Shown: positions 18,395 to 27,333, numbered from the stretch's first letter. The stretch is DNA of 64,000 bases from Komagataeibacter medellinensis NBRC 3288 (GCF_000182745.2 NC_016027.1:2978501-3042500); one strand, 5' to 3'. Numbers and translations are program-made. The notes: generated from the letters alone by a model not told the origin.

Positions 18395-19659
18395 CCATGA
18401 TGGAAACTCTTGATATCCCTTCGGGCGAGCGCGCCATTGCCCGCTGCGCTGAACTGGGGCGCGCGCCATATTCGGACATGGAAGGCGGGTTGTTCCGGCC
18501 CTATCTCGGCCCGGCTTACCGCGCCACGTGCGAAAAACTATCCCAGTGGATGGCGCAGGCGGGCATGAGCACGCGCATGGATGCGGCTGGCAACCTTGTG
18601 GGCCGGTATGAAGGACTGGTCCCCAATGCGCCGGTGGTACTGCTGGGCTCGCATATCGACAGCGTGCGTGATGGCGGCTTCTACGATGGCATGCTGGGCG
18701 TGATCCTGAGCATCGAGACGGTGGCGTATTTTGCCCGCGCGGGCAAACGCTTCCCCTTCGCGCTGGAAGTCATCGGGTTTGGGGATGAGGAAGGGTCGCG
18801 CTTTCCGACCGGCATGCTGACTTCCCACGCCGTGGCAGGCGTGCTGAAGGCACCCGATCCGGCCATGCCTGACTGGGCCGGGACCGCAACGCTGGCGGGC
18901 GCGCTGGAAGGCTTCGGGCTGGATGTGGGGCGAATGCATGCCGCATCCCGCAAGGGCGACCCGGTCGTGGCCTATGTTGAAGCCCATATAGAACAGGGCC
19001 CGGCGCTGGAGGCCGAGGAGCGCCCGCTGGGCGTGGTCAGCGCCATTGCGGCCCAGCAGCGTTACAGCCTTGTCCTGCGTGGTATGGCGGGACATGCGGG
19101 CACGGTGGCCATGGCGCTGCGGCGCGACGCGCTGGCTGGTGCGGCCGAGATCATTCTTGCCGCCGAGCGGGTCGGGCGCGCGGGTACGGACGGGCTGGTG
19201 GCCACGGTCGGTTCTCTCGATGTGGTGCCGGGGGCGGCCAATGTGGTGCCGGGCGAGGTGGTGATGAGCCTTGATGTCCGTGCCGGTACCAATGCCGCGC
19301 GCGATATGGCCGTGGCGGAGATACTGGATATCGCCCGCCAGATCTGCCGCGCGCGCGGGCTGGAAATCGACATGACCCTCAAGCAGGACCTTGATGCCAC
19401 GCCATGTGACGCCAGGCTGACCGCACTCATGGAACAGGCCGCAGGCAGTGTTACCGGCATGCCCGCACCCCTGCTGGTCAGCGGGGCAGGACATGATGCG
19501 ATGATCATGGCGCACCTGGTCCCCGTTTCCATGCTGTTCATCCGTTGCGCGGGAGGGATCAGCCACAACCCCGCCGAATCCGTGACGCAGGCGGATACGG
19601 AGGCGGCCCTGCGTACCATGACGACCTTTACCGGACTTCTTGAAAGACATTTTGGATGA
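18388..19659 (+). CDS. hpxK: Allantoate amidohydrolase (M20 family, HpxK)
   Basis: This enzyme hydrolyses allantoate to ureidoglycine, carbon dioxide and ammonia using two metals. The 423-residue product has M20/AAH ligand motifs: LLGSHIDSVRDGGFYDGMLG, GFGDEEGSRFPTGMLTS, EAHIEQGPALEAE and SGAGHDAMIMAHLVP. A dimerisation lid domain occupies the middle. N-carbamoyl-L-amino-acid hydrolases have the same fold, but flanking hpxW and hpxJ favour allantoate. It overlaps hpxW by 7 bases and hpxJ by 4 bases (ATGA), part of a run of overlapping genes. Confidence 0.88.
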   Translation: MVAMMETLDIPSGERAIARCAELGRAPYSDMEGGLFRPYLGPAYRATCEKLSQWMAQAGMSTRMDAAGNLVGRYEGLVPNAPVVLLGSHIDSVRDGGFYDGMLGVILSIETVAYFARAGKRFPFALEVIGFGDEEGSRFPTGMLTSHAVAGVLKAPDPAMPDWAGTATLAGALEGFGLDVGRMHAASRKGDPVVAYVEAHIEQGPALEAEERPLGVVSAIAAQQRYSLVLRGMAGHAGTVAMALRRDALAGAAEIILAAERVGRAGTDGLVATVGSLDVVPGAANVVPGEVVMSLDVRAGTNAARDMAVAEILDIARQICRARGLEIDMTLKQDLDATPCDARLTALMEQAAGSVTGMPAPLLVSGAGHDAMIMAHLVPVSMLFIRCAGGISHNPAESVTQADTEAALRTMTTFTGLLERHFG

Positions 19660-20885
19660 CCCAGACTTTCTACGGCCAGATCAACCCTCCCGCCCGGCTG
19701 CTGATGGGGCCGGGGCCGGTCAACGCCCATCCGCGCGTGCTGCGCGCCATGGCAGCCGACATGCTGGGACAGTTCGATCCCGAGATGACGCAATACATGA
19801 ACCAGACGATGGACCTCTACCGTCAGGTATTCATGACCGAAAACCGCTGGACCCTGCTGGTCGATGGTACGGCGCGCGCGGGGATTGAGGCGGCACTCGT
19901 CTCGCTGGTCGAACCGGGCATGAAGCTGTTGATCGTGCGTGCGGGTCGCTTTGGCCTGCTGCTGTCCGAAATTGCGAGCCGCATCGGGGCCGAGATCGCA
20001 ACGCTGGACATTCCGTGGGGGGAAGTGGCCACGCTGGAACAGGTCGAAGCCGCGATCAAGGCCCACCGTCCGCAGGTTCTGGCCTGCATCCATGGCGATA
20101 CCTCCACCACCATGGCCCAGCCGCTTGATGGTGTGGGCGCGCTGTGCCGACAGTATGATGTGCTGTCCTATGTCGATGCCACGGCAACACTGGGCGGCAT
20201 GCCGGTTGCGACTGACCGCTGGGGCGTGGATGTGGTCAGCGGTGGCCTACAGAAATGCATGGGTGGGCCGCCGGGTTCCGCGCCCATCACCATTTCCGAC
20301 CGGGCGGCGGCGCATATCTTCGCCCGTCGGCATGTGGAAGCCGGTATCCGTGGCAGTGATACGACCGATGGGGTGCGCGCGCGCATTCCGTCCAACTATC
20401 TCGATCTGGCCATGATCATGGATTACTGGTCCGAAAAGCGGCTCAACCACCATACCGAGGCAACCAGCATGCTGTACGCCGCGCGTGAAGCCGCGCGCAT
20501 CATGCTGGAAGAAGGGCTGGAAGCCCGCTTCGCCCGGCATGCCAGCGCTTCGAAGGCCATGTGCGCGGGCCTGCGCGCCATGGGGCTGGACCTGTTTGGC
20601 AGCGATGCGCACCGCATGACCAACGTGACGGGCGTGTACATTCCCGAAGGCATTGATGGCGAGCGCGTGCGCACCCGCATGCGTGAGGATTTCGAGATCG
20701 AGATCGGCTCCGCCTTCGGCCCGCTACAGGGCAAAATCTGGCGCATCGGCGCCATGGGCTACAATGCCGAAAAGCACAAGGTGCTGCTTACGCTGGGTGC
20801 GCTGGAAGCCGTACTGCGCGCCGAAGGTCACCGGTTTGGCGCAGGCGCGGGCGTGGATGCAGGCCTTGCGGCTTATTGCGCGTGA
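19656..20885 (+). CDS. hpxJ: Class V aminotransferase, (S)-ureidoglycine aminotransferase (HpxJ/PucG-like)
   Basis: This PLP enzyme has 409 residues. It begins MGPGPVNAHPRVLRAM, the alanine-glyoxylate aminotransferase signature. Asp is in SYVDATATLGGMP and the PLP lysine is Lys200 in GGLQKCMGGPPGSAP. PucG and HpxJ are class V enzymes that move the amino group of ureidoglycine to glyoxylate or another 2-oxo acid, giving oxalurate. An ordinary alanine-glyoxylate or serine-glyoxylate aminotransferase is the alternative. Position between allantoate amidohydrolase and allantoinase decides for the ureide role. Confidence 0.85.
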   Translation: MTQTFYGQINPPARLLMGPGPVNAHPRVLRAMAADMLGQFDPEMTQYMNQTMDLYRQVFMTENRWTLLVDGTARAGIEAALVSLVEPGMKLLIVRAGRFGLLLSEIASRIGAEIATLDIPWGEVATLEQVEAAIKAHRPQVLACIHGDTSTTMAQPLDGVGALCRQYDVLSYVDATATLGGMPVATDRWGVDVVSGGLQKCMGGPPGSAPITISDRAAAHIFARRHVEAGIRGSDTTDGVRARIPSNYLDLAMIMDYWSEKRLNHHTEATSMLYAAREAARIMLEEGLEARFARHASASKAMCAGLRAMGLDLFGSDAHRMTNVTGVYIPEGIDGERVRTRMREDFEIEIGSAFGPLQGKIWRIGAMGYNAEKHKVLLTLGALEAVLRAEGHRFGAGAGVDAGLAAYCA

Positions 20886-20899
20886 TGGGGGGCAGGTTC

Positions 20900-21811
20900 A
20901 TGTCTGAATCCACGCCCTATCCGCGTGATCTTGTCGGCTATGCAGGCAACCCGCCCGCTGCGCAGTGGCCCGGTGGCGCGCGCATCGCGGTACAGTTCGT
21001 GATCAATTACGAGGAGGGAGCCGAGAATTCGGTCCTGCATGGTGATCGCGGATCGGAGGCTTTCCTGTCTGAAATGGTGGGGGCCCAGTCCATTCCCGGT
21101 GCACGCGCCATTGCGATGGAAAGTCTGTATGAATACGGATCTCGTGCCGGGTTCTGGCGGCTGCATCGTATCTTTACCCAGCGCAGGCAGCCGCTTACGG
21201 TGTTTGGCGTAGCGGCCGCCATGGCGCGCAACCCACAGGCCGTGGCCGCCATGAAGGAAGCGGGGTGGGAGATTGCCTCCCACGGATTGCGCTGGATTGA
21301 TTACCAGCATGTGCCCGAAGCGGTGGAGCGGGCGCATATTCACGAATGCATTGCGCTGCATGCCAAATTGACCGGTTCGCGCCCGCTGGGCTGGTATCAG
21401 GGCCGCACCAGTCCCAATACCGCCCGCCTGATCGCGGAAGAAGGCGGCTTTGTCTATGACGCGGATTCCTATGCCGATGACCTGCCGTATTATGACCGCA
21501 GCCATGGTCGTGCGCAGTTGATTGTGCCGTACACGCTGGATGTGAATGACATGCGCTTTGTGGCCCTGAACGGCTTTACCGAAGGCGAGCAGTTCTTCAC
21601 CTACCTGCGCGACACGTTTGATGAACTGTATGAGGAAGGGGCCGACAGGCCGCGCATGATGTCGGTTGGCCTGCACTGCCGTATTGCGGGCCGTCCGGGG
21701 CGTGCGCGGGCGGTGGCGCGCTTCCTTGATTATATTGCCGCGCGCGAGAAAGTATGGGTGGCAACCCGGCTTGATATCGCACGCCACTGGCAGAAGGTGC
21801 ACCCGGCATGA
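20900..21811 (+). CDS. puuE: PuuE-type allantoinase (polysaccharide deacetylase fold)
   Basis: PuuE opens the allantoin ring to allantoate without needing metal, unlike AllB. The 303-residue product has the NodB-like fold and PuuE segments: YPRDLVGYAGNPPAAQWPGG, QFVINYEEGAENSVLHGD, RAGFWRLHRIF, EIASHGLRWIDYQ and SVGLHCRIAGRPGRA. ATG 20900 is chosen because GGGGGGCAGG sits just upstream. ATG 20885, overlapping the hpxJ stop, is possible. It overlaps uraD by 4 bases. No AllB-type allantoinase is present in the window, and the upstream hydantoinase-fold gene lacks metal ligands, so PuuE should do this step. Confidence 0.92.
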   Translation: MSESTPYPRDLVGYAGNPPAAQWPGGARIAVQFVINYEEGAENSVLHGDRGSEAFLSEMVGAQSIPGARAIAMESLYEYGSRAGFWRLHRIFTQRRQPLTVFGVAAAMARNPQAVAAMKEAGWEIASHGLRWIDYQHVPEAVERAHIHECIALHAKLTGSRPLGWYQGRTSPNTARLIAEEGGFVYDADSYADDLPYYDRSHGRAQLIVPYTLDVNDMRFVALNGFTEGEQFFTYLRDTFDELYEEGADRPRMMSVGLHCRIAGRPGRARAVARFLDYIAAREKVWVATRLDIARHWQKVHPA

Positions 21812-22335
21812 GCGGCGTGATGGACCGGGTCAATACATTGTCTGCCGTGCAGTTTGTCGAACTGTTTGGCCCGATATACGAACACTCCCCCTGGATTGCC
21901 CAGCGCGCGCATGCCCATGCTCCTTTTGCCGATATGGATGCCATGCTGGCGGCCATGCGGCATGAACTGGGCCAGGCGGCGGATAGGGAACGGATGGCCC
22001 TGATCCGCGCCCATCCCGAACTGGCGCAACGCATGGGTGTGGACCCGACACTGACATCGGCTTCCGCTACCGAGCAGGCTTCCGCCGGACTGGACCGGTT
22101 GACACCAGATGAATTCACGACCTTTCGTGCCCTGAATGACGCCTATGCGGCCAAATTCGGTATCCCGTTCATCATCTGCGTGCGGCGGTCGGATAAGGAC
22201 GGCATCCTGAACGGGATGCGCACCCGGATGGAAAATACACCGGAAGCCGAACAGCAGGCTGCCTTGCGTGAAATCAACAAGATTGCCGCCCTGCGGCTGG
22301 CGGATGTGCTGGCGCGGCTGGAGCAGGAACCATGA
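21808..22335 (+). CDS. uraD: OHCU decarboxylase (UraD/HpxQ)
   Basis: UraD converts 2-oxo-4-hydroxy-4-carboxy-5-ureidoimidazoline to S-allantoin. The 175-residue, all-helical product shows the family features: VELFGPIYEHSPWIAQRA near the N-terminus, the active-site segment ALIRAHPELAQRM with the catalytic His, FRALNDAYAAKFGIPFIICV, and a C-terminal NKIAALRLADVLARL helix. It is cytosolic here; I see no peroxisomal-type or signal sequence. It overlaps both neighbours by 4 bases, which places it between the allantoinase and HIU hydrolase that act on either side of it. Confidence 0.93.
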   Translation: MSGVMDRVNTLSAVQFVELFGPIYEHSPWIAQRAHAHAPFADMDAMLAAMRHELGQAADRERMALIRAHPELAQRMGVDPTLTSASATEQASAGLDRLTPDEFTTFRALNDAYAAKFGIPFIICVRRSDKDGILNGMRTRMENTPEAEQQAALREINKIAALRLADVLARLEQEP

Positions 22336-22688
22336 GCACCCTTTCCACCCATGTTCTCGACCTTGTATCGGGCAGGCCCGCCGCTGGCATGACGATCAGT
22401 CTGTGGATGGGGCAGGAGTGCCTGTTCCGTGGCGTGACCAACGCCGATGGCCGTTGCCCTGAACTGAGCCAGCATACAGGCGAGATGCAGGCCGGTTCTT
22501 ACCGGCTGGAATTTGCCGTGGCGGCGTATTTCCGCGCGCGCGATGTCGCACTGTCTGATCCGCCGTTTCTTGATATCGTACCGATTGCCTTTGGCATGGC
22601 GCAGGTGGCACCGGGGGAAAAGGGCGGTCATTACCATGTGCCACTGCTGGTCTCGCCCTATGGGTTCTCGACCTATCGGGGTAGCTGA
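22332..22688 (+). CDS. uraH: 5-hydroxyisourate hydrolase (transthyretin-like)
   Basis: This enzyme hydrolyses 5-hydroxyisourate to OHCU. The 118-residue product starts STHVLDLVSGRPAAGM, holding the conserved active-site His. It has GGHYHVPLLVSPYGFSTYRG near the end and finishes YRGS, the family C-terminal signature. There is no signal peptide, so it is cytosolic. It is the last gene of the purine run, and the next 228 bases hold a structured repeat and a strong terminator. Confidence 0.95.
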   Translation: MSTLSTHVLDLVSGRPAAGMTISLWMGQECLFRGVTNADGRCPELSQHTGEMQAGSYRLEFAVAAYFRARDVALSDPPFLDIVPIAFGMAQVAPGEKGGHYHVPLLVSPYGFSTYRGS

Positions 22689-22698
22689 TTAAAAAAGA

Positions 22699-22783
22699 AT
22701 AAAAGTTTTTGGGTGTCGCCTTTTTTCAAAACGGCGGCATCTTCCGAAGCTTTTTGGAAAAAGCTTCACCAAAAAACTTTTAT
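22699..22783. repeat. Structured intergenic element: outer inverted repeat with two inner hairpins
   Basis: The outer arms at 22699-22715 and 22767-22783 are complementary over 17 bases with one mismatch. Inside are a hairpin built on CGCC/GGCG (about 22717-22736) and a perfect 10-bp stem with a GG loop at 22746-22767. Together they make a three-stem, cloverleaf-like element 10 bases after uraH. I believe similar elements are common between genes in Komagataeibacter, but that is from memory. No second copy was seen in this window. Confidence 0.6.
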
Positions 22784-22845
22784 AATTTCAGGATATTATT
22801 GAGCCTGACTTTTCAAACAGCCTCTTAACCTGGAACTTCTTTGAC

Positions 22846-22887
22846 AAAAAGGGGCCGTGGCGTCTGATCCGCCACGGCCCCTTTTTT
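22846..22887. terminator. Bidirectional Rho-independent terminator between uraH and icd
   Basis: GGGGCCGTGGC (22851-22861) pairs perfectly with GCCACGGCCCC (22871-22881) around a 9-base loop. A-runs on the left and T-runs on the right allow termination in both directions. It separates the convergent purine cluster and isocitrate dehydrogenase gene. Confidence 0.9.
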
Positions 22888-22916
22888 ATTTATTTCCCCA
22901 TGATGGGAGAAATGGA

Positions 22917-23945
22917 TCAGACCAGCGCCTGCTTCAGGGCAGCGGTCAGGTCGGTCGTGCTAGCCTTGCCGCCCAGATCGCCCGTGCGCACGGCGCCCGA
23001 GGTAATGACCTTCTCGATGGCCTTGTCGATGCGGGTGGCCAGATCCTGGCGGCCCACATGCGCCAGCATCATGTTGGCAGCCAGCAGCAGCGAGGTCGGG
23101 TTGGCCTTGTTCTGGCCCGCGATGTCGGGTGCCGAACCATGAACGGCTTCAAACACGGCAGCCTTTTCACCAATGTTCGCACCCGGCGCCAGGCCAAGCC
23201 CACCCACCAGGCCGGCGGTCAGGTCGGACAGAATGTCACCGAACAGGTTGGTGGTGACAATGCAGTCATACTGCCACGGATCGGTTACGAGCTGCATGGC
23301 GCAGGCATCGACAATGCGCTCGTTCACTTCCACGCGGCCTTCGTATTCCTTGGCGACCTTGCGGCCTTCTTCAAGGAACAGGCCCGTCAGCAGCTTCAGG
23401 ATGTTGGCCTTGTGCACCAGGGTCACGCGCTTACGGTTGTTCTTGACCGCGTATTCAAAGGCGTAGCGGACGATGCGGTTGCATTCCTTGCGCGTGGTGT
23501 AGCCAGCGCTGGTGGCGATGGCGTGCGGGTCCTCACCGTAGGGAATGTAGTTTTCCATCGCCGCGTAATACCCTTCAAGGTTTTCGCGGAAGATGACGAG
23601 GTTGATGTTCTCGAACCGGCCACCGGGCACGATGGTCTTGGTGGGGCGGACATTCGCGAACAGGCCGAACTCCTGACGCAGTGTCACGTTGATGGACTTG
23701 AAGCCACCACCGACCGGGGTCGTCAGCGGGCCTTTCAGCGCAAGGCCGGTGCGGCGGATGCTTTCGATCGTTTCCTTGGGCAGCGGGCTGCCGGTGGCGT
23801 CAAGTGCCGCGACACCGCCAAGCGCCTTTTCCCATTTGAAAGGGGCACCGACCGTATCCAGGATCTCGGTCACGGACTGGACGATTTCAGGCCCGATTCC
23901 GTCACCCGGAATCAGGGTGGCGGGAATTGTTTTTTCTGTAGACAT
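22917..23945 (-). CDS. icd: Isocitrate dehydrogenase, NAD-type (IDH/IMDH family)
   Basis: This enzyme oxidatively decarboxylates isocitrate to 2-oxoglutarate in the TCA cycle. The 342-residue product has the short IDH/IMDH form: IPGDGIGPEIVQSVTEIL, the substrate arginines in NVTLRQEFGLFANVRP, VIFRENLEGYYAAMEN, the Lys/Asp segment LVHKANILK, DILSDLTAGLVGGLGLAPGA, and HGSAPDIAGQNKANPTSLLL. Acetic acid bacteria are known to use an NAD-linked enzyme of this type; the coenzyme assignment here is inferred from family. Isopropylmalate or tartrate dehydrogenase is less likely given SINVTLRQ. AGGGAGA lies 9 bases before the ATG. The leader (23946-24117) contains two small inverted repeats of unknown role. 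Confidence 0.88.
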   Translation of the reverse strand: MSTEKTIPATLIPGDGIGPEIVQSVTEILDTVGAPFKWEKALGGVAALDATGSPLPKETIESIRRTGLALKGPLTTPVGGGFKSINVTLRQEFGLFANVRPTKTIVPGGRFENINLVIFRENLEGYYAAMENYIPYGEDPHAIATSAGYTTRKECNRIVRYAFEYAVKNNRKRVTLVHKANILKLLTGLFLEEGRKVAKEYEGRVEVNERIVDACAMQLVTDPWQYDCIVTTNLFGDILSDLTAGLVGGLGLAPGANIGEKAAVFEAVHGSAPDIAGQNKANPTSLLLAANMMLAHVGRQDLATRIDKAIEKVITSGAVRTGDLGGKASTTDLTAALKQALV

Positions 23946-24117
23946 TCTCGAACGTCTCCCTTTGTGCTTGCTACTGAAAAGCGTTTCAGCATGCGCACCG
24001 GCTTGGCGGACCCGGTTCGTTGCCGGGTGCCCCGTCGGAACTGGTTAAAAGTCCTAGGCCCCCCAGCCCCGTGTGACAATCGGGCCACCGCAGCATGGAA
24101 GTGGTTTTGCAGTCACA

Positions 24118-25890
24118 TTATCCGGCGTTAAGCGGTGCGCATGCAACGCCAAGCCATGTACGCTCCTGACTTCCCAGATGTGGGGCGACCCTTTCAAAAA
24201 CCCGTGCATGATAGGCGTCCAGCCAGGCAATTTCATTTTCCCGCAGGCTGGCCACGTCAATCAGGCGCCGGTCGAACGGGGCAAGGGTCAGGACTTCAAA
24301 CTGCATGAAACTGCGTCCCGCCTCCGCTGTGGAGGATGGCTGGACCAGATGCAGGTTTTCCAGGCGGATGCCGAAGGCACCGGGACGGTAATAACCCGGC
24401 TCGTTCGACAGGATCATGCCCGCCTGTAGCGTTACAGGCCGGAAAACGGGGGAAATGGTGGCCGGTCCCTCATGCACCGACAGGTAGCTGCCAATGCCAT
24501 GACCGGTGCCATGGTCGTAATCCAGTCCCCCTTCCCACAGCGCATGCCGGGCGAGGGCATCCAGCGCATGGCCGGTTACACCTGTGGGGAAGTGCGCGCG
24601 GGCCAGCGCGATATGCCCGCGCAGCACGCGGGTAAAGGCATCACGCACATCCGCCCCCGGCGCGTCCGGTCCGGTCCAGACCGTGCGGGTGATGTCGGTT
24701 GTGCCAAAGGGATACTGGCCGCCACTGTCGATCAGATAGACTTCGTTGGGCTGTAGCTTACGATCGGTTTCGGGTGTTACGCGGTAGTGGATGATCGCGC
24801 CGTTGGGGCCGGAACCGGAAATGGCAGGGAAGCTTTCCTCGCGGTAATCGGGGCTGGCGGCGCGGAAGCGGTCCAGTTGTTCCGCTGCTTGCAGTTCCGC
24901 CGTGCTCAGGGCATTTTCATCCAGCCAGTGCAGGAAACGGCAGATGGCAATCCCGTCCAGCAGGTGGGCGCGGCGGCTGCCTTCCTGTTCGGTTCCATTC
25001 TTGATCGCCTTGGGCAGCAGGCACGGATCGCCCTTGCGGATGACCGTAGCCCCTGCATCCTCCAGCGTCTGGATGAACCATATGGCGTTGCTGGCCGGGT
25101 CGACCTGCACGCGTGCGCCAGACAGGGCGCGCAGGGTCTCCTCCAGCGCGGCAGGTGGTGCGATGGTCACGGCATCTCCCAGCCATTGCCGCGTCGTGTC
25201 GGAAACCTTGGCCGGATCGATCAGCAGCGTGACCCGCCCGGTTTCATGCACGATGGCGAAGGACAGGCTGAGCGGTGTGTACGGCACGTCGCGGCCACGG
25301 ATGTTCAGCAGCCATGCGATTGAGGCCGGGTCACTCAGCACCAGTGCGGCTTCCCCCGCATCCCGCAGGGCGCTTGCTATGGTCGCGCGCTTGTCCTGAC
25401 TGGACTGCCCGGCCCATTCTTCGGGTTGCGGCACGCATGGCGTGCAGGGGGCAGGGGGTTGATCGGTCCAGATCCGGTCAACCGGGTTGGCGGGTAGGGC
25501 GACAAGCTGCAGCCCCGCATCACTGAACGGGCGCAGCGCGCTCTCGCTGATCAGGCGCGGGTCATAGCCGATCCGGCAGGTTGCGCCATGCCGTGCCAGC
25601 CATGTGGCGGGCGGGACCTTGCTGATATGCAGCCGTTCCCATGCGGTGGCGTCCACCTGCTGGTCCATCTGGGTGATGTAGCGGCCATCGGAAAACACGG
25701 CTGCCCGGTCCGGCAGCACCGCCGCCATTCCCGCGCTGCCGGTAAAGCCGGTCAGCCATGCCAGACGTTCGGCGCAGGCGGCGACATATTCGCCCAGGTG
25801 CTCATCCCCACGAGGCAGGATGAAACCGTCAACGCCCATCTGGTTCAGGACCACACGCAGCGCATCGGGGCGGTTGGGGACTGGGGGCAT
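24118..25890 (-). CDS. pepP: Xaa-Pro aminopeptidase, M24 family
   Basis: This is a metallopeptidase releasing N-terminal residues next to proline. The 590-residue product is of the long, multi-domain aminopeptidase P type: two creatinase-like N-terminal domains (FILPRGDEHLGEYVAACAER at the start) and a C-terminal pita-bread domain. Metal and catalytic residues are in YLIDSGGQYPFGTTDITRTV (two Asp), DHGTGHGIGSYLSVHEGP (His), NEPGYYRPGAFGIRLEN (Glu) and the final Glu region. AAGGAAC lies 6 bases before the ATG. There is no signal peptide. It is followed in the same direction by the icd leader; any link between the two is unclear. Confidence 0.93.
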   Translation of the reverse strand: MPPVPNRPDALRVVLNQMGVDGFILPRGDEHLGEYVAACAERLAWLTGFTGSAGMAAVLPDRAAVFSDGRYITQMDQQVDATAWERLHISKVPPATWLARHGATCRIGYDPRLISESALRPFSDAGLQLVALPANPVDRIWTDQPPAPCTPCVPQPEEWAGQSSQDKRATIASALRDAGEAALVLSDPASIAWLLNIRGRDVPYTPLSLSFAIVHETGRVTLLIDPAKVSDTTRQWLGDAVTIAPPAALEETLRALSGARVQVDPASNAIWFIQTLEDAGATVIRKGDPCLLPKAIKNGTEQEGSRRAHLLDGIAICRFLHWLDENALSTAELQAAEQLDRFRAASPDYREESFPAISGSGPNGAIIHYRVTPETDRKLQPNEVYLIDSGGQYPFGTTDITRTVWTGPDAPGADVRDAFTRVLRGHIALARAHFPTGVTGHALDALARHALWEGGLDYDHGTGHGIGSYLSVHEGPATISPVFRPVTLQAGMILSNEPGYYRPGAFGIRLENLHLVQPSSTAEAGRSFMQFEVLTLAPFDRRLIDVASLRENEIAWLDAYHARVFERVAPHLGSQERTWLGVACAPLNAG

Positions 25891-25919
25891 GGAATGTTCC
25901 TTGGTTGTGAGGGGGCAGA

Positions 25920-26438
25920 TCAGTCAGCAGACATGATGCGGTAGAGGAACAGGAGGTCCATCCATCTTCCATATTTCGTGCCGCATTCGGGTAGTAGGCC
26001 ACCATGCTGGAAGCCAAAGCGCTCATGCAGCCTGCGGGATGCAATGTTGGTGGAGGTAATGCCCGCGATCATCACATGCACATTGGCAGCCTTTGCCCGG
26101 TCGCACAGGGCCTGCAGCAGCAGGCTGCCTATGCCGCGGCGCTTGTAGGCCGGGGCGATGTAGAGCGAGTGTTCAACCGTATGCCGGTAGCCCGAAAAGG
26201 GGCGGAAGGTCTTCCAACTGCTGTAGCCCGCCACGTTGCCATCGGGCATCTGTGCCACCAGCACGGGAAAGCCACTGGCCTGACTGGTATGGAGCCAGTC
26301 CAGTCTGATGGCGAGAGTGGTTTCCTGCGTTTCCCACATGGAGGTACTATTGCGGATGGCATGATTGACGATCTCAACAATAGCCGGAATGTCCTTGTCC
26401 GTGGCCTCGCGGACCACGATGCCAGGCGTATCAGCCAT
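25920..26438 (-). CDS. GNAT N-acetyltransferase, phosphinothricin-acetyltransferase-like
   Basis: The 172-residue product has the GNAT fold: N-terminal DIPAIVEIVNHAIRNSTS with the PAT-type start, HSLYIAPAYKRRGIGSLLLQ holding the acetyl-CoA loop RRGIGS, and NIASRRLHERFGFQHGG. Relatives annotated Pat/YncA acetylate phosphinothricin or methionine sulfoximine-type amines. The natural substrate here is unknown. It overlaps the end of prmA by 8 bases and likely belongs to the uvrD-prmA transcription unit. Confidence 0.82.
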   Translation of the reverse strand: MADTPGIVVREATDKDIPAIVEIVNHAIRNSTSMWETQETTLAIRLDWLHTSQASGFPVLVAQMPDGNVAGYSSWKTFRPFSGYRHTVEHSLYIAPAYKRRGIGSLLLQALCDRAKAANVHVMIAGITSTNIASRRLHERFGFQHGGLLPECGTKYGRWMDLLFLYRIMSAD

Positions 26439-27333
26439 GGGGTTTGCGCAGGATCAGCGTGCCCCAGTCCCCTTCACGCAAGTGGCGTTCGAGCACCAGC
26501 CCGTGGCGGCGGTGGGCGGCCAGCACCATGCGTACTTGTGTGTTCAGCAGCCCCGCCAGGATGGCCGTGCCACCGGGCAGCAGGTTGTGCGCAAGATCGG
26601 CCGCCATGCTGCACAGCGGGCGGGCGAGGATATTGGCGAAGACAAGGTCATAGGGGGCATGGTGGCGGATGGCGGGCGTGGACCAGCCATTGCCAAGGTG
26701 GCACGACACAAGGTTGCCCAGCCCGTTCATGGTGGCGTTGCGCCGGGTCACGCGCACGGACCACGGGTCGATATCGGTTGCCAGCACGGGCTTGTGCAGC
26801 AGGGCGGCAGCGGCCATGGCGAGGATGCCCGACCCGCAGCCAAGGTCGAGGATACGCTGCGGCCTGCGATACGCCACCATTTCCAGCGCGCGCAGGCAGC
26901 CGCGCGTGGAGCCGTGCTCGCCAGAGCCGAAGGCAACTCCCGCATCGAGCGTGATGGTGATGCGCTGCGTGTTGGGCGGACCGTCCAGGTGCGTGCCACG
27001 GATGGCGAAGCGCTGCCCCGCAAGCTGTTCGGGAAAGGATTCGTAGGTGCGGGCCAGCCAGCCCTCTGCCTCGGTATGGGCGCGTTCCAGTTCCGCGTCC
27101 ACGCCGGTGGCAAGGGCCGCCATAATCAGGCCCGCGCGCAGTTCGTCTTCCCCGCTGCCAATGTCCTTTACACCTTCCACCCGCCACAGGGTCTGGCTGT
27201 CATCCACCTCGAATATACCAATGGTGGCACACACGGTGGACAGGGCGGATTCATAGGCTTCGACCGCGTCAGGTGGGACCGTGACCGATATGGTTTCCAG
27301 TTCTGTGGCGTGACGCCGGGGGGAAAGGCTCAT
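26431..27333 (-). CDS. prmA: Ribosomal protein L11 methyltransferase
   Basis: PrmA trimethylates ribosomal protein L11. The 300-residue product has an N-terminal substrate-recognition domain and a class I methyltransferase domain. Motif I is ILDLGCGSGILAMAAA, preceded by AFGSGEHGSTRGCLRALE (the PrmA/GTGxHxTT region, here with S replacing the usual T). Later comes YDLVFANILARPL, the NPPY-like motif IV. The start ATG abuts the uvrD stop codon with no spacer, so the two are co-transcribed. Confidence 0.92.
   Translation of the reverse strand: MSLSPRRHATELETISVTVPPDAVEAYESALSTVCATIGIFEVDDSQTLWRVEGVKDIGSGEDELRAGLIMAALATGVDAELERAHTEAEGWLARTYESFPEQLAGQRFAIRGTHLDGPPNTQRITITLDAGVAFGSGEHGSTRGCLRALEMVAYRRPQRILDLGCGSGILAMAAAALLHKPVLATDIDPWSVRVTRRNATMNGLGNLVSCHLGNGWSTPAIRHHAPYDLVFANILARPLCSMAADLAHNLLPGGTAILAGLLNTQVRMVLAAHRRHGLVLERHLREGDWGTLILRKPHG

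Noticed and set aside
22857..24131. Plus-strand frame of 424 codons across the isocitrate dehydrogenase gene
   Set aside because: It overlaps the whole of icd and its terminator, and its product has no family features.
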